In this document: piece after piece, positions 11,863-22,494 of the stretch
Layout: each line of letters begins with the position of its first letter
Position numbering within the stretch: position 1 is the stretch's first letter
Assembly: GCA_900472785.1 (NCBI GenBank)
Contig: UCJH01000024.1
Coordinates: 5,449-69,448 of the forward strand
Length of the DNA: 64,000 nucleotides
Direction: 5' to 3'
Source: Hyphomicrobiales bacterium
GTDB taxonomy: Bacteria > Pseudomonadota > Alphaproteobacteria > Rhizobiales > Rhizobiaceae
Position numbers and translations under genes: made by a program
The notes under the pieces: model-generated
The model's input: the letters and a program-made list of their open reading frames with translations, nothing else
The model's database searches: none
What the model was told of the DNA's origin: nothing

Positions 11863-13191
11863 TTATTTCGATGCAATCAGCTTGTTGATGGCCGCATCGA
11901 TGGTCATCGTTTCGCGCGCGCCGGTCAGGCGATCCTTGATCTCGACTTCGCCGTTCGCGACAGCCCGCGGCCCGGCGATGATCTGCACCGGCACGCCGAT
12001 CAGGTCGGCGGTGGCAAACTTGGTGCCGGCACGGTCGTCGGTGTCGTCATAGAGCATGTCGAAGCCGGCCTTGGAAAGGCTGGTATAGATCTTGTCGCAG
12101 GTCGCGTCGCAAGCGGCATCGCCAGCCTTCATATTGATCACGACCGCGTCGAACGGAGCCACCGATTTTGGCCAGATGATGCCGTTCTCGTCATGCGAGG
12201 CCTCGATGATCGCCGGCACGAGGCGAGTCGGCCCGATACCGTAGGAGCCCATGTGAACGATGTGTTCCTTGCCGTCCGGCCCCTGCACCTTGGCACCCAT
12301 GGCTTCCGAATATTTCGTGCCGAAATAAAAGATATGGCCGACCTCGATGCCGCGGGCTGACAGACGATCGTCTCCTGAAATGGCATCGAAGGCGGGCGCG
12401 TCGTGCATTTCGGAGGTCGCCGCGTAGTCCGACGTCCAGTCGTCGAAGATCGTCTGCAGTCCGGCCTTGTCGTCGAAATCGGTGTCTATGCCGGGGATGT
12501 TCCGATCCAGGAAGTTCTTGTGACAGAAAACCTCGGATTCACCGGTATCGGCCAGGATGATGAATTCATGGCTGTGATTGCCGCCGATGGGGCCGGTATC
12601 GGCCCGCATCGGGATCGCGCGCAGGCCAAGCCTGTCGAAGGTCCGCAGATAGGCCGCAAACATCTTGTTGTAGGAATGGATCGCCTCGTCCTTGTTCAGA
12701 TCGAAGGAATAGGCGTCCTTCATCAGGAATTCGCGCGAGCGCATGGTGCCGAAACGCGGACGGGTTTCGTCACGAAACTTCAACTGGATGTGGTAGAGAT
12801 TGAGCGGCAGGCTCTTGTAGGACTTGACGTAGGAGCGAAACACATCGGTGATCATTTCCTCGTTGGTCGGCCCATACAGCATATCGCGCTTGTTGCGATC
12901 CTTGATCCGCAGCATTTCATCGCCATAGGCATCATAACGGCCGCTTTCCTGCCAAAGCTCGGCCGACTGCAGCGTCGGCATCAGAAGCTCGATGGCGCCG
13001 GCGCGATCCTGTTCTTCGCGGATGATCTTGGTCACCTTGTCAAGAACACGCTTGCCGAGCGGCAGCCATGTATAGATCCCGGCCGACTGCTGGCGCACCA
13101 TGCCAGCCCGCAGCATCAGGCGATGAGAAACGATCTCCGCTTCCCTCGGATTTTCCTTCAGAATGGGCATGAAAAAGCGGGACAGGCGCAT
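11863..13191 (-). CDS. proS: Prolyl-tRNA synthetase, short form without editing insert
   Basis: The protein has 442 residues. Class II motifs are visible: motif 2 around [21 protein letters not shown], motif 3 in [16 protein letters not shown], and the C-terminal anticodon-binding domain at about 340-440. E. coli ProS is about 570 residues because it carries an INS editing domain between motifs 2 and 3. That insert is missing here, as is normal in alphaproteobacteria, so editing of mischarged Ala-tRNA(Pro) needs a separate protein. It is the first gene of a proS-lolC-lolD unit; its stop lies 11 bases beyond the lolC start, so the two genes nearly abut. Confidence 0.95.
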   Translation of the reverse strand: MRLSRFFMPILKENPREAEIVSHRLMLRAGMVRQQSAGIYTWLPLGKRVLDKVTKIIREEQDRAGAIELLMPTLQSAELWQESGRYDAYGDEMLRIKDRNKRDMLYGPTNEEMITDVFRSYVKSYKSLPLNLYHIQLKFRDETRPRFGTMRSREFLMKDAYSFDLNKDEAIHSYNKMFAAYLRTFDRLGLRAIPMRADTGPIGGNHSHEFIILADTGESEVFCHKNFLDRNIPGIDTDFDDKAGLQTIFDDWTSDYAATSEMHDAPAFDAISGDDRLSARGIEVGHIFYFGTKYSEAMGAKVQGPDGKEHIVHMGSYGIGPTRLVPAIIEASHDENGIIWPKSVAPFDAVVINMKAGDAACDATCDKIYTSLSKAGFDMLYDDTDDRAGTKFATADLIGVPVQIIAGPRAVANGEVEIKDRLTGARETMTIDAAINKLIASK

Positions 13192-13588
13192 GGATGGGTT
13201 CCAGAATTGAATGACTTCGCCCTATCTTTGGATTCGGGCGAAATAACGTTGAGCGAAACGGCCTTGTGCGAAACGGGATCGGCAAAACGCCAAGCCATCT
13301 CGCTGGGCGCACATCGTTTCCAGGCGGGTGATTCCGTAAAGAAAAGCAGTGTGACGCTGTGCGTTCATAAACGCTTCGAAGCAGGAAGAAAACCCGTCAT
13401 GATGCGCGACCGGGGAGCAGGCAAGTCCCCTGCAATCGCTCAACAAATTGCTTCAGGACGCTGCGTCAGAAAGGCACGGTAATAACAGGATTATGGCAAG
13501 GCTTGTCAACGGAAAAATTTACTCCAACTGTAACAAAAATGCAAAAAAATCAGATGACAACGCTCATTCTTTGAGCTAGTTTTGGCTC
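13192..13588. other. Intergenic region upstream of proS, no gene recognised
   Basis: About 400 bases with no protein-like frame. The part near proS should hold its promoter, but I could not pick one with confidence. The stretch from 13490 becomes A/T-rich. On the plus strand ATGACA (13554-13559), 17 bases and TAGTTT (13577-13582) form a weak candidate promoter for the transcript proposed at 13589-13739. Confidence 0.5.
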
Positions 13589-13614
13589 AGAAAAGAGGCA
13601 AGGAGATTAAATTC

Positions 13615-13689
13615 TTGTCGATTTCGCGGTCAAGTCTTGGGAGGATAAGATCTTTGGCGCGGTTACACGCAGCCACCGGTAACGGATAA
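13615..13689 (+). CDS. Possible 24-aa basic peptide
   Basis: TTG at 13615 follows AGGAG (13601-13605) at a nine-base spacing and opens a 24-codon frame ending TAA at 13687-13689. The peptide begins MSISRSSLGRIRSLARLH and is Arg/Ser-rich, with no membrane span. It lies wholly inside the candidate transcript 13589-13739, 22 bases before the terminator stem. The good ribosome-binding site is the only coding evidence; the TTG start and short length keep this tentative. Confidence 0.35.
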   Translation: MSISRSSLGRIRSLARLHAATGNG

Positions 13690-13710
13690 GGGTCACGCGA
13701 TACTTAAATA

Positions 13711-13739
13711 AAACAAGGCTTTTAGCCTTGTTTTTTTTT
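13711..13739. terminator. Strong intrinsic terminator, probably bidirectional
   Basis: AAACAAGGCT and AGCCTTGTTT form a 10-bp stem with a TTT loop, followed on the plus strand by a run of nine T. Read on the minus strand the same stem is followed by TTTTATTT. It can therefore end the plus-strand candidate RNA and also the long leftward nuo-birA-rnj-mce-DUF1467 unit, whose last stop is at 13880. Confidence 0.85.
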
Positions 13740-13879
13740 GGCTTTTGCCCTCGGCGCTGAGCCAGTTCCTGCCAGAAAATCCTCGTTTACGTTTGATTGC
13801 GCCGCTTGCAAAAGTCGCCGCATCTTCCGCGGCCTCCGCCTGACGTTACGTAAACCGTCCATGCAGCAGGCGTTTTCGA

Positions 13880-14149
13880 TCAGTAAAATTTGGGCGCGAA
13901 CTGCGGGATGGAATCAATACCGTAGCCAAGCCGGACAGAGACGATATACCAGGCCAGATGAATGATGGCGGCGAATACCGTCGTCAGCAGGAAAACCCGC
14001 CCTGCCCTGAACCGTGCCGGTGCGCTTTCGACGCTCCCCGGAACGACATCTTTTTCTTCGGCCTGAGTCCGCAGGCCCAGCGGCAGCACGGCAAAAAGCG
14101 TCAGCCACCAGATGATGAAATATATCGCGAAGGTCGAGAATAGAGGCAT
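13880..14149 (-). CDS. DUF1467 family membrane protein
   Basis: The protein has 89 residues with two predicted membrane spans, at about 3-25 (TFAIYFIIWWLTLFAVLPLG) and 50-73 (VFLLTTVFAAIIHLAWYIV). The intervening segment is polar and acidic. This matches the DUF1467 family, which in Rhizobiales regularly follows mce. It has no known activity. AGGA lies about six bases before the ATG. It is the last gene of the leftward unit that begins with nuoA. Confidence 0.8.
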   Translation of the reverse strand: MPLFSTFAIYFIIWWLTLFAVLPLGLRTQAEEKDVVPGSVESAPARFRAGRVFLLTTVFAAIIHLAWYIVSVRLGYGIDSIPQFAPKFY

Positions 14150-14247
14150 CGTTGTCCTGTTTGTGTCGGCCCTGTCGAAATCAGCGCCTGGCGCTTCTTA
14201 TATAACGGCCACCGATGCTGCACAAACCGGTTGCTCGCGCCCTTGTG

Positions 14248-14652
14248 TCACACCTGCTCAAGTTCGATGAGTGTGCCGAAGAAGCTCTTGGGATGCAGGA
14301 AGAGCACCGGCTTGCCATGGGCGCCGATCTTCGGATTTCCATCACCAAGGATACGGGCGCCGGACGAGACCAGCCTGTCGCGTGCGGCAAGGATATCCTC
14401 GACCTCGTAGCAGATATGATGCATGCCGCCGTCCGGATTCTTCGCCAGGAAGGCAGCGATCGGCGACTGGTGCCCGAGCGGCTCCAGCAACTCCACCTTG
14501 GTGTTCGGCAGGGTCACGAAGACGACCGTCACACCGTGCTCCGGCAGCGCCTGAGGCTCCGTGACGGTTGCCCCGAGCGTCAAGCGATAGCTTTCGACTG
14601 CCGCCGCCAGGTCGGGAACGGCCAGTGCGATATGATTGACCCGCCCGAGCAT
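14248..14652 (-). CDS. mce: Methylmalonyl-CoA epimerase
   Basis: This is a 134-residue glyoxalase/dioxygenase-fold protein with two paired beta-alpha-beta-beta-beta modules. Metal ligands fit the family: His7 in VNHIALAVPDL, a second His in GMHHICYEV, and Glu near the C-terminus in LIELEQV. It interconverts the (R) and (S) epimers of methylmalonyl-CoA in propionyl-CoA catabolism. A strong AAAGGAG precedes the ATG. It follows rnj in the same unit; the mutase and carboxylase genes are not in this window. Confidence 0.92.
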   Translation of the reverse strand: MLGRVNHIALAVPDLAAAVESYRLTLGATVTEPQALPEHGVTVVFVTLPNTKVELLEPLGHQSPIAAFLAKNPDGGMHHICYEVEDILAARDRLVSSGARILGDGNPKIGAHGKPVLFLHPKSFFGTLIELEQV

Positions 14653-14704
14653 TTGCCTCTCCTTTGACCGCCGCGATCCGATGGACAGCGGCGGCCGTGT
14701 ATCC

Positions 14705-16372
14705 TCAGACTTTGGTTATGAAAACCGTGACCACGGGCTTCTTGCCCCAGACCTCGTTGGCCGTCCCGCGCACGGCGCGACGTACGGCTTCCTGAACCAG
14801 GGCGAGATCCTTGCGCTTGCCGCGCGGGATGCTTTCGACCGCGCCGAGCACGGCGTCGTAGAGGGTGTCGTTCATGTCCTCTCCCTCGTCGTCGAACTCC
14901 GGCAGGCCAATCGGCACGACGATCGGATCCTCCAGAAAGTCGAGACGGCTGTCGAGCACGACATTGACAGAGACATGGCCGGCAAAGGACAGTTTGCGCC
15001 GATCGCCGATCCCCATTTCCTCAAAATCACCGATCAGGCTGCCATCCTTGAAAATGCGGCCGTGTTCGGCGGTGCCGATCACCGTTGCCGGTCCCGGCGC
15101 TAGGCGCAGGATATCGCCATTGCGAACCCGCGGCACGGTCTTGATGCCGGACTGCAGGCCGAGCTCGCCCTGCGCGACCAGATGCGCAGCCTCCCCATGC
15201 ACCGGCACGAGGATCTGCGGCCGGGTCCAGGCATACATCTGCTGCAATTCGTTGCGGCGCGGATGGCCAGAGACGTGAACCAGCGCCTCGGTATCGGTGA
15301 CGATGTGGATGCCCTGTTCGACCAGGCCATTCTTGATGTCGTTGATCGCCTTCTCGTTGCCGGGAATGGCGCGTGAGGAAAAGACCACCGTGTCACCGGC
15401 CGAAAACGCGACATTGCGCATCTCGTCACGGGCAATCTTGGCCAGCGCCGCACGCGATTCGCCCTGGCTGCCGGTGAGGATGACGACCACCTTGTCACGC
15501 GGGATATAACCGAACTCGTCTTCGGCGATGAACGGGTTCAACCCCTCAATCAGACCAACGTCGCGAGCAACCGCGCAGACGCGCTTCATTGAGCTGCCGA
15601 GCAGCAAGACTTCGCGACCGGCGGCAGCCGAGGCCTTGGCGATCGAACGGATACGGCCGACATTCGACGAGAAGGTGGTGATCGCCACGCGGCCTTCCGC
15701 ATTCTGGATGATCTTCGTCAGGCTCTCGGAGACTTCGTGTTCGGACGGAGAGACGCCGTCGCGCATGGCATTCGTGCTGTCGCACATCAGGGCAAGCACG
15801 CCTTCGTCGCCGATCGCGCGGAAACGCGCCTCGTCCGTCAGGGGGCCGAGCGACGGCGCGTGGTCGATCTTCCAGTCGCCGGTATGGATCAGGTTGCCGA
15901 GCGGCGTGCGGATCACCAGCGACATGGGCTCGGGGATCGAGTGGTTGACACCGACGGCCTCGATCTCGAACGGGCCGATATTGATGCGATCGCCTTCCTT
16001 GAAGATCGTGATCGGCACTTCAGCCCGGCTGCGCTCGTAGGAGCGCTTGGCTTCGAGCATGCCGGCGGTGAACGGCGAGGCATAGACAGGAACATTGAGG
16101 CCCGGCCAGAGGTCGGCCAGCGCGCCGTAATGGTCCTCATGCGCGTGCGTGATGATGATGCCCTTGAGGTTCTTGCGCTCCTGCGCAAGGAACCGGATGT
16201 CGGGCAGCACCAGATCGACGCCGGGAAGATCGGGGCCTGGAAACGTCACGCCGCAATCGACCATGATCCACTGACGGTGGCCCGGCGCACCATAGCCGTA
16301 AAGGCCAAGGTTCATGCCGATTTCGCCAACCCCGCCGAGTGGGAGAAAGACAAGTTCTTCTGGTTTGGTCAT
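14705..16372 (-). CDS. rnj: Ribonuclease J
   Basis: The protein has 555 residues from ATG 16372 (MTKPEELVFLPLGGVGEIGM); an upstream ATG at 16411 would overlap birA and adds 13 non-conserved residues. It has a metallo-beta-lactamase fold with the HxHxDH motif ITHAHEDH (H76-H81), a beta-CASP domain, and a late beta-CASP signature in HVSGHPRRNEL. RNase J is a 5'-3' exonuclease and endonuclease for mRNA decay and rRNA processing. In Rhizobiales it coexists with RNase E. It lies 19 bases downstream of birA. Confidence 0.95.
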   Translation of the reverse strand: MTKPEELVFLPLGGVGEIGMNLGLYGYGAPGHRQWIMVDCGVTFPGPDLPGVDLVLPDIRFLAQERKNLKGIIITHAHEDHYGALADLWPGLNVPVYASPFTAGMLEAKRSYERSRAEVPITIFKEGDRINIGPFEIEAVGVNHSIPEPMSLVIRTPLGNLIHTGDWKIDHAPSLGPLTDEARFRAIGDEGVLALMCDSTNAMRDGVSPSEHEVSESLTKIIQNAEGRVAITTFSSNVGRIRSIAKASAAAGREVLLLGSSMKRVCAVARDVGLIEGLNPFIAEDEFGYIPRDKVVVILTGSQGESRAALAKIARDEMRNVAFSAGDTVVFSSRAIPGNEKAINDIKNGLVEQGIHIVTDTEALVHVSGHPRRNELQQMYAWTRPQILVPVHGEAAHLVAQGELGLQSGIKTVPRVRNGDILRLAPGPATVIGTAEHGRIFKDGSLIGDFEEMGIGDRRKLSFAGHVSVNVVLDSRLDFLEDPIVVPIGLPEFDDEGEDMNDTLYDAVLGAVESIPRGKRKDLALVQEAVRRAVRGTANEVWGKKPVVTVFITKV

Positions 16373-16391
16373 ACTTGGGTTGTGCCTTGTT

Positions 16392-17159
16392 TCATCCGAA
16401 AAATACGTCACCGGCAGCGATATGCTGCATCGCGCCCGACCCGAGGTCGAGCATCAGCCGGCCATCATCGTCAATCCCGGCAAAACGCCCCGACAGGGAG
16501 CGATCCGGCAGATTGACCGTTATCTTTTCACCAATTCCGCTCGCAACCGCTCGCCATTCGGCGATGATGGCTGCAATGCCCCTGCCCCTGTTCCACAGAT
16601 CCAGCGCTTGCGCCATGGTCCGGAACAGGTGGGCAAACAATTCGTCTGGCGAGATGCTCGCCCCTTCGGCGTGCAGGCTCGTGACCGGATACAGCCCGTG
16701 GTCCGGCGCGATGGCGATATTGATGCCGCAGCCGATGACCAGCGCATGACGCCCATCCGGCAGCCCTTCGCCTTCCAGCAGGATACCGCAGGTCTTCTTT
16801 CCCGCAATCAGAATATCGTTCGGCCATTTGACCGTGACCGGATTAGCGCCTGCGGGCATCACGCTCTGGATCGCCTGCCGTACGGCCACGGCAACCGCCA
16901 GAGGCAGAGAATGCAGCCGTTCCATCGGTGCCGGGTCGATCAGAAGCAGCGATGCGTAGAGATTGCCCCGCTCCGAAACCCATGCGCGGCCACGACGGCC
17001 CCGCCCTTCCGTCTGGCGCGCTGCCGTGATCCAGTGCAATCCCGGATCGCCGGCCCGCGCGCGCAACAGGCATTCGGTATTCGTAGACCCGGCATCATCC
17101 AGTGCCGTATGCCGGAAATCCTCGAGCTTCAGACGCCCGGTGCGGGCGTAGCCGCTCAA
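16392..17159 (-). CDS. birA: Biotin--[acetyl-CoA-carboxylase] ligase, single-domain type
   Basis: The protein has 255 residues. The biotinyl-AMP loop appears as [12 protein letters not shown] and the lysine motif as [17 protein letters not shown]-like ligand contacts follow ([11 protein letters not shown]). There is no N-terminal winged helix, so it attaches biotin to carboxylases but cannot act as a biotin repressor, unlike E. coli BirA. The start codon overlaps the nuoN stop by four bases (ATGA), so it is translationally coupled to the end of the nuo operon. Confidence 0.92.
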   Translation of the reverse strand: MSGYARTGRLKLEDFRHTALDDAGSTNTECLLRARAGDPGLHWITAARQTEGRGRRGRAWVSERGNLYASLLLIDPAPMERLHSLPLAVAVAVRQAIQSVMPAGANPVTVKWPNDILIAGKKTCGILLEGEGLPDGRHALVIGCGINIAIAPDHGLYPVTSLHAEGASISPDELFAHLFRTMAQALDLWNRGRGIAAIIAEWRAVASGIGEKITVNLPDRSLSGRFAGIDDDGRLMLDLGSGAMQHIAAGDVFFG

Positions 17160-18598
17160 AAGAACGTCCGGGCGGCGACTTCAGCAGCGGTCCCGATCGG
17201 CCCGCCGATCAGCACATAGCCGAGAACGAAGAGGCCGGACAGGCCGTAGACAAGCCGCAACTCGCCAGCCGGCCGGGCAAACTCGCCCTTCGGCTCATCA
17301 AACCACATCAGCTTGATGACCCGCAGGTAGTAATAGGCGCCGACCACAGACGCGAGAACGCCGATGATCGACAGCGCGTAAAGATCCGCCTCGATGGCGG
17401 CGATGAAGACGAAATACTTTGCGAAGAACCCGGCAAGCGGCGGAATGCCGGCCAGCGAGAACATCAGGATCGTCAGCACGGTCGCCATGAAGGGATTGGT
17501 CTGCGACAGGCCGGCAAGGTCATTGACCTCCTCGACATGCGCGCCTTCCTTGCGGCGCATCGCCATGATGCAGGCAAAGGTGCCGAGCGTCATGACCATG
17601 TAGATCAGCATATAGAGCGCCACGCCGCGCACACCCGCGATAGAGCCGGCAGCAAGACCGACCAGCGCATAGCCCATGTGGCCGATCGAGGAATAGGCCA
17701 TCAGGCGCTTGATGTTGTTCTGGCCGATGGCGGCAAAGGAGCCGAGGATCATCGAGGCGATCGAGATGAAGACGATGATCTGCTGCCAGTCATGGACGAT
17801 CGGCTGGAAGGCGATGATGACGATCCGCACCAGCATGGCCATGGCCGCGACCTTCGGCGCCGCGGCGAAGAATGCCGTGACCGGTGTCGGCGCGCCCTCG
17901 TAGACGTCCGGCGTCCACATATGGAACGGCACGGCGGAAATCTTGAAGGCGATACCGGCGAGGATGAAGACGAGGCCGAAGACGAGGCCGAGCGAACGGC
18001 CTTCGGCCGTCAACGCCGTGGCGATCTCCTCGAAACCCGTATGGCCGGTGAAGCCGTAGACCAGCGACATGCCATAGAGCAGCATGCCCGACGACAGCGC
18101 GCCGAGGACGAAATACTTCAGGCCGGCTTCGGTCGAGCGCAGGTTGTCGCGATTGATCGCGGCGACGACATAGAGCGCCAGCGACTGCAGTTCGAGCGAT
18201 ATATAGAGCGACATCAGGTCGTTGGCCGAGATCATCAGCAGCATGCCGAGCGTCGACAGCACGATCAGCACCGGATATTCGAACCGGTCGATACCGGCCG
18301 AACGGGCCTGCCCGGCCGACATGATGAGCGCCACGACGGAGCCGATCAGCGCCAGCAGCTTCATGAACTTGGCGAACGGGTCCGACAGGAAAGCGCCGTT
18401 ATAGGCCCGGCCATCGCCGGTCTTCAGCACCAGCCATGCGCCGGCCACGACGAGCACGCCGACGGCCAGACCGGTGACAAGGCCGGACGATTTTTCGCCG
18501 GAAAACACGCCGATCATCAGCAGCACCAAAGCGCCGACCGCAAGGATCAGTTCCGGTGTCGAAAGATGCAGGCTTGCAAGGATTGTTTCAGCGGTCAT
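17156..18598 (-). CDS. nuoN: NADH-quinone oxidoreductase subunit N
   Basis: The protein has 480 residues from ATG 18598 with AGGA ten bases upstream; a TTG two codons earlier is less likely. It has about 14 hydrophobic spans and the antiporter-like (Mrp) core with conserved charged residues, for example [21 protein letters not shown] and [18 protein letters not shown]. NuoN is a proton-pumping membrane subunit of complex I. It is the last of the fourteen nuo genes. Confidence 0.95.
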   Translation of the reverse strand: MTAETILASLHLSTPELILAVGALVLLMIGVFSGEKSSGLVTGLAVGVLVVAGAWLVLKTGDGRAYNGAFLSDPFAKFMKLLALIGSVVALIMSAGQARSAGIDRFEYPVLIVLSTLGMLLMISANDLMSLYISLELQSLALYVVAAINRDNLRSTEAGLKYFVLGALSSGMLLYGMSLVYGFTGHTGFEEIATALTAEGRSLGLVFGLVFILAGIAFKISAVPFHMWTPDVYEGAPTPVTAFFAAAPKVAAMAMLVRIVIIAFQPIVHDWQQIIVFISIASMILGSFAAIGQNNIKRLMAYSSIGHMGYALVGLAAGSIAGVRGVALYMLIYMVMTLGTFACIMAMRRKEGAHVEEVNDLAGLSQTNPFMATVLTILMFSLAGIPPLAGFFAKYFVFIAAIEADLYALSIIGVLASVVGAYYYLRVIKLMWFDEPKGEFARPAGELRLVYGLSGLFVLGYVLIGGPIGTAAEVAARTFF

Positions 18599-18616
18599 GT
18601 CCAAAGGATCCTGTCG

Positions 18617-20128
18617 TCATTTCACCGAAAGCGCAACGTCATGCGCCGCCTGCACAGCTGCGGAGTAGTTGTTTACGAGCGCGTCCACCGAGGCGGCCGT
18701 TGCATCGAACACCGGCGCGGGATAGACGCCGAAGAAGATGGTCAGCACGATCAGCGGATAAAGCAACGCCTTTTCCCGGCCCGAAAGATCGAGCAGCGAC
18801 TTCAGGTTTTCCTTGTCGAGCGTGCCGAAAATCACCCGGCGATAGAGCCAGAGCGCATAGCAGGCCGACAGGATGACGCCGGTCGTCGCGAAGAAGGCGA
18901 CCCAGGTGTTTGCCCGGAAAGCGCCGAGCAGCGTCGTGATTTCGCCGACGAAACCCGATGTGCCCGGAAGGCCGACATTGGCCATGGTCAGGATCAGGAA
19001 CACGACCGCATATTTCGGCATGTTGTTGACCAGACCGCCATAGGCGCTGATTTCGCGGGTATGGGTGCGGTCGTAGACCACGCCGACACAGAGGAAGAGC
19101 GCGCCGGAGACGATGCCGTGCGACAGCATCTGGAAGATCGCGCCCTGCACGCCCTGAACGTTCGCGGCGAAGATGCCCATCGTCACATAGCCCATATGGG
19201 CGACGGAAGAATAGGCGATCAGCTTCTTGATATCGGACTGCATCATCGCCACCAGCGAGGTGTAGATGATCGCAACGACCGACAGCGTGAACACGAAAGG
19301 CGCGAAATAGTCGGAGGCCAGCGGAAACATCGGCAGCGAGAAGCGCAGGAAGCCGTAGCCGCCGAGCTTCAGGAGGACGCCGGCCAGGATGACGGAGCCG
19401 GCCGTCGGCGCCTGGACGTGCGCATCCGGCAGCCAGGTATGGACCGGCCACATCGGCATCTTCACCGCAAACGAAGCGAAGAAGGCCAGCCACAGCCAGG
19501 TCTGCATCTGGCGCGGGAACTGATAGGCCAGAAGTTCGGCGATATCGGTCGTGCCGGCCTGCCAGTACATCGCCATGATGGCGAGCAGCATCAGCACCGA
19601 GCCGAGCAGCGTGTAGAGGAAGAACTTGTAGGACGCGTAAACGCGGTCCTTGCCGCCCCAGACGCCGATGATGATGAACATCGGGATCAGGCCGGCTTCG
19701 AAGAACACGTAGAAGAGCACGATATCGAGCGACACGAAGACGCCGATCATGAAAACTTCCAGCATCAGGAAGGCGATCATGTAGGCCTTCAGGCGCTTTT
19801 CGATCGTCACCCAGCTCGCCACCACGCAGAATGGCATCAGGAAGGCCGACAGCACGACGAACAGCACCGAAATGCCGTCGACGCCAAGGTGATAGGCGAT
19901 GCCGGTGCCAAGCCAGGCATGGTTCTCGACCATCTGGAAACCGGGATTGGCGGCATCGAAATCCCACCAGACAATCAACGACAGGACGAACACCGCCAGC
20001 GTCGTCAAAAGCGAAATGCTCAGCACGTTGCGGCGCCCGGCGACACTGTTCTCATTGGTCAGCAAGAGCAGCGCGATGCCGACGAGAGGCAGGAAAGTGA
20101 CCGCGGAAAGAATAGGCCAATCGGTCAT
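18617..20128 (-). CDS. nuoM: NADH-quinone oxidoreductase subunit M
   Basis: The protein has 503 residues and about 14 spans. Antiporter-like core motifs include [20 protein letters not shown], with the essential Lys in the span before it, and [16 protein letters not shown]. It is one of the three proton-pumping subunits of the membrane arm. Its start shares one base with the nuoL stop (TGATG), so it is translationally coupled; nuoN follows after 18 bases. Confidence 0.96.
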   Translation of the reverse strand: MTDWPILSAVTFLPLVGIALLLLTNENSVAGRRNVLSISLLTTLAVFVLSLIVWWDFDAANPGFQMVENHAWLGTGIAYHLGVDGISVLFVVLSAFLMPFCVVASWVTIEKRLKAYMIAFLMLEVFMIGVFVSLDIVLFYVFFEAGLIPMFIIIGVWGGKDRVYASYKFFLYTLLGSVLMLLAIMAMYWQAGTTDIAELLAYQFPRQMQTWLWLAFFASFAVKMPMWPVHTWLPDAHVQAPTAGSVILAGVLLKLGGYGFLRFSLPMFPLASDYFAPFVFTLSVVAIIYTSLVAMMQSDIKKLIAYSSVAHMGYVTMGIFAANVQGVQGAIFQMLSHGIVSGALFLCVGVVYDRTHTREISAYGGLVNNMPKYAVVFLILTMANVGLPGTSGFVGEITTLLGAFRANTWVAFFATTGVILSACYALWLYRRVIFGTLDKENLKSLLDLSGREKALLYPLIVLTIFFGVYPAPVFDATAASVDALVNNYSAAVQAAHDVALSVK

Positions 20129-22149
20129 CAGACGGAACTCCCGAGCATCATCCAGGTAACAAGCGCGGCGATGCCGATAAGCATCACGAACGCGTAGTGA
20201 TAAAGGTAGCCGGTCTGCAGGCGCACGACGCGGTCTGTAACATCCATGACGCGCGCGGCAATGCCGTTCGGGCCATAGCCGTCGATGACGCGACCGTCAC
20301 CCTCTTTCCAGAGGAAAGTGCCGATGCGCTTGGCCGGGCGGACGAACAGGAAGTCGTAAAGCTCGTCGAAATACCATTTGTTGAGCAGGAACTGGTAGAG
20401 GCCGCGATGCTGCTCGGTCAGGTATCTCGGTGTCGAGGGCGAACGGATATACATGTACCAGGCCGTGACGAAGCCGAGGATCATGGCGATGAACGGGCTG
20501 AGCTTCACCAGAGCCGGAACGTGATGGAAGTGCTCCAGAACCTCGTTTTCCGACGAGGTGAACAGCGCGCCCTGCCAGAATTCGGTATAATGATGGCCAA
20601 AGAAATAGCCCTCGCCGAGGAAACCGGCGACGACTGCGCCGATCGCCAGCACATAAAGTGGCACCAGCATGACCTGGGGCGATTCGTGCACGTGATGCAT
20701 GACCTCATGCGATGCCCGCGGCTTGCCGAAGAATGTCATGAAGATCAGGCGCCACGAGTAGAAGCTCGTGAACATGGCGGCGATCACCAGCAGCGTGAAG
20801 GCAAAACCGCTGACCGGCGAATGCGCCGCATAGGCTGCCTCGATGATCACGTCCTTGGAGAAGAAGCCCGCGAAGCCGACCGGCGTGAAGGGAATGCCGA
20901 CGCCGGTGATCGCCAGCGTGCCGATCATCATCATCGCGAAGGTGACCTTGATGTGCGGACGAAGGCCACCCATGTGGCGCATGTCCTGCTCACCGTCGAC
21001 GGCATGGATGACCGAGCCTGCGCACAGGAACAGCAGCGCCTTGAAGAAGGCATGCGTGAACAGATGGAAGATCGCCGCGCCATAGGCGCCGACGCCGAGC
21101 GCCACGAACATGTAGCCGAGCTGCGAACAGGTCGAATAGGCGATGACACGTTTGATGTCGTTCTGAACGAGGCCGACGGTTGCTGCGAAGAAGGCGGTGA
21201 TCGCCCCGACAACCGTCACGACGGTCAGCGCCGTATGCGACAATTCGAACAGCGGCGACATGCGGGCGACGAGGAAGACGCCGGCGGTGACCATGGTCGC
21301 GGCATGGATGAGCGCCGATACCGGCGTTGGGCCTTCCATGGCGTCCGGCAGCCAGGTGTGCAGCAGGAACTGCGCCGACTTGCCCATCGCGCCCATGAAC
21401 AGAAGCAGGCAGATGCCGGTGATCGCACCGGCTTTGTCGAGGTGCATGCCGAAGAGATTGATGACGGCTTCGCCGGCCACATGGGCGCCTTCCGCAGCAG
21501 CGCCGTGCGCTTCCGCAGCGGGCAGGTAGGTGGAAGCAGCGGCAAAGATCGTCTCGAAGCTCACCGAGCCGAACAGCACGAAGACGCCGAAAATACCGAG
21601 CGCGAAGCCGAAGTCGCCGACGCGGTTGACGATGAACGCCTTCATCGCGGCAGCCGATGCCGACGGCTTCTTGTACCAGAAGCCGATCAGCAGATACGAG
21701 GCAAGACCGACGCCTTCCCAGCCGAAAAACATCTGCAGCAAGTTGTCCGACGTCACCAGCATCAACATGGCGAAGGTGAACAGCGACAGATAGGCAAAGA
21801 ACCGCGGCCGATGCGGGTCATGGTGCATGTAGCCGATCGAATAGATATGAACCAGGCACGAGACCGTGTTGACGACGACGAACATGACGGCCGTCAGCGT
21901 ATCGACGCGAAAGGCCCATTCGGTGTCGAAACTGCCGGACTGGACCCAGCGCATGACCGAGACCTTGATCATCTCCGTTTCGCCGATTGCGACGTCGAAG
22001 AACACGATCCAGGACAGGACCGCGACAATGATCATGAAACCGCTGGTGACATATTCCGAGGCCTTGGCGCCGATCGACGTTCCGAACAGGCCGGCGATCA
22101 GGAAGCCGATCAGGGGCAGAAAAACGACAGCCTTGATAATCGTATCCAT
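20128..22149 (-). CDS. nuoL: NADH-quinone oxidoreductase subunit L
   Basis: The protein has 673 residues, the largest membrane-arm subunit. It carries the antiporter core ([39 protein letters not shown]). The C-terminal part beyond about residue 500 contains the region that becomes the long lateral helix and last span. Length is a little over the E. coli protein (613), owing partly to a hydrophilic Ala/Glu/His-rich insert near residues 205-225. It pumps protons at the distal end of complex I. Confidence 0.96.
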   Translation of the reverse strand: MDTIIKAVVFLPLIGFLIAGLFGTSIGAKASEYVTSGFMIIVAVLSWIVFFDVAIGETEMIKVSVMRWVQSGSFDTEWAFRVDTLTAVMFVVVNTVSCLVHIYSIGYMHHDPHRPRFFAYLSLFTFAMLMLVTSDNLLQMFFGWEGVGLASYLLIGFWYKKPSASAAAMKAFIVNRVGDFGFALGIFGVFVLFGSVSFETIFAAASTYLPAAEAHGAAAEGAHVAGEAVINLFGMHLDKAGAITGICLLLFMGAMGKSAQFLLHTWLPDAMEGPTPVSALIHAATMVTAGVFLVARMSPLFELSHTALTVVTVVGAITAFFAATVGLVQNDIKRVIAYSTCSQLGYMFVALGVGAYGAAIFHLFTHAFFKALLFLCAGSVIHAVDGEQDMRHMGGLRPHIKVTFAMMMIGTLAITGVGIPFTPVGFAGFFSKDVIIEAAYAAHSPVSGFAFTLLVIAAMFTSFYSWRLIFMTFFGKPRASHEVMHHVHESPQVMLVPLYVLAIGAVVAGFLGEGYFFGHHYTEFWQGALFTSSENEVLEHFHHVPALVKLSPFIAMILGFVTAWYMYIRSPSTPRYLTEQHRGLYQFLLNKWYFDELYDFLFVRPAKRIGTFLWKEGDGRVIDGYGPNGIAARVMDVTDRVVRLQTGYLYHYAFVMLIGIAALVTWMMLGSSV

Positions 22150-22156
22150 GGAGCCC

Positions 22157-22465
22157 TCAGCCCTTCATCATGTTGACGTCTTCCACGGCGATCGAGCCGC
22201 GGTTGCGATAGAAGACGACGAGAATTGCAAGACCGATGGCCGCTTCAGCGGCAGCGACGGTCAGGATGAACAGAGCGAAGACCTGTCCGGTGATGTCGTT
22301 GAGGAACGCCGAGAAGGCCACCATGTTGATGTTTACCGCCAACAGGATCAATTCAACCGACATCAGGATGACGATGACGTTTTTCCGGTTCAGGAAGATG
22401 CCGAAGACGCCGAGCGTGAACAGAATGGCGCTGACGGTCAGATAGTGGGAAATACCGATTTCCAT
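22157..22465 (-). CDS. nuoK: NADH-quinone oxidoreductase subunit K
   Basis: The protein has 102 residues with three membrane spans and conserved glutamates inside them ([34 protein letters not shown]). These glutamates belong to the proton path between the quinone site and the antiporter subunits. It lies seven bases before nuoL and 29 bases after nuoJ. Confidence 0.96.
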   Translation of the reverse strand: MEIGISHYLTVSAILFTLGVFGIFLNRKNVIVILMSVELILLAVNINMVAFSAFLNDITGQVFALFILTVAAAEAAIGLAILVVFYRNRGSIAVEDVNMMKG

Positions 22466-22494
22466 GATGTTTGTTCCTTGACCTCGCGTCCGTC

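Larger units (their letters stand above)
13589..13739 (+). ncRNA. Candidate orphan small RNA
   Basis: A plus-strand transcript is suggested by a strong intrinsic terminator at 13711-13739 with no plus-strand gene upstream of it: the neighbours proS and the DUF1467 gene both run leftward. A weak promoter-like pair at 13554-13582 would start it near 13589, giving about 150 bases. The interval includes a Shine-Dalgarno-preceded 24-codon frame (13615-13689), so it may be a short mRNA rather than a non-coding RNA. I could not match it to a named rhizobial RNA family. Confidence 0.4.

Noticed and set aside
12403-13482. Plus-strand open frame of 359 codons across proS and its upstream region.
   Set aside because: It is antisense to proS for most of its length, shows no recognisable domain, and has mirror-type composition.
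13493-13579. ATG-started frame of 28 codons before the candidate small RNA (MARLVNGKIYSN...).
   Set aside because: No ribosome-binding site at a usable spacing and an implausible Asn/Lys-rich peptide that overlaps the proposed promoter.
17102-20197. Very long plus-strand open frame (about 1030 codons) opposite nuoN and nuoM, and similar ones opposite nuoL (20197-22176) and nuoG (24855-27311).
   Set aside because: These are mirror frames of GC-rich genes: composition is Arg/His/Asp/Gln-rich with no domain, while the minus strand encodes clear nuo subunits.
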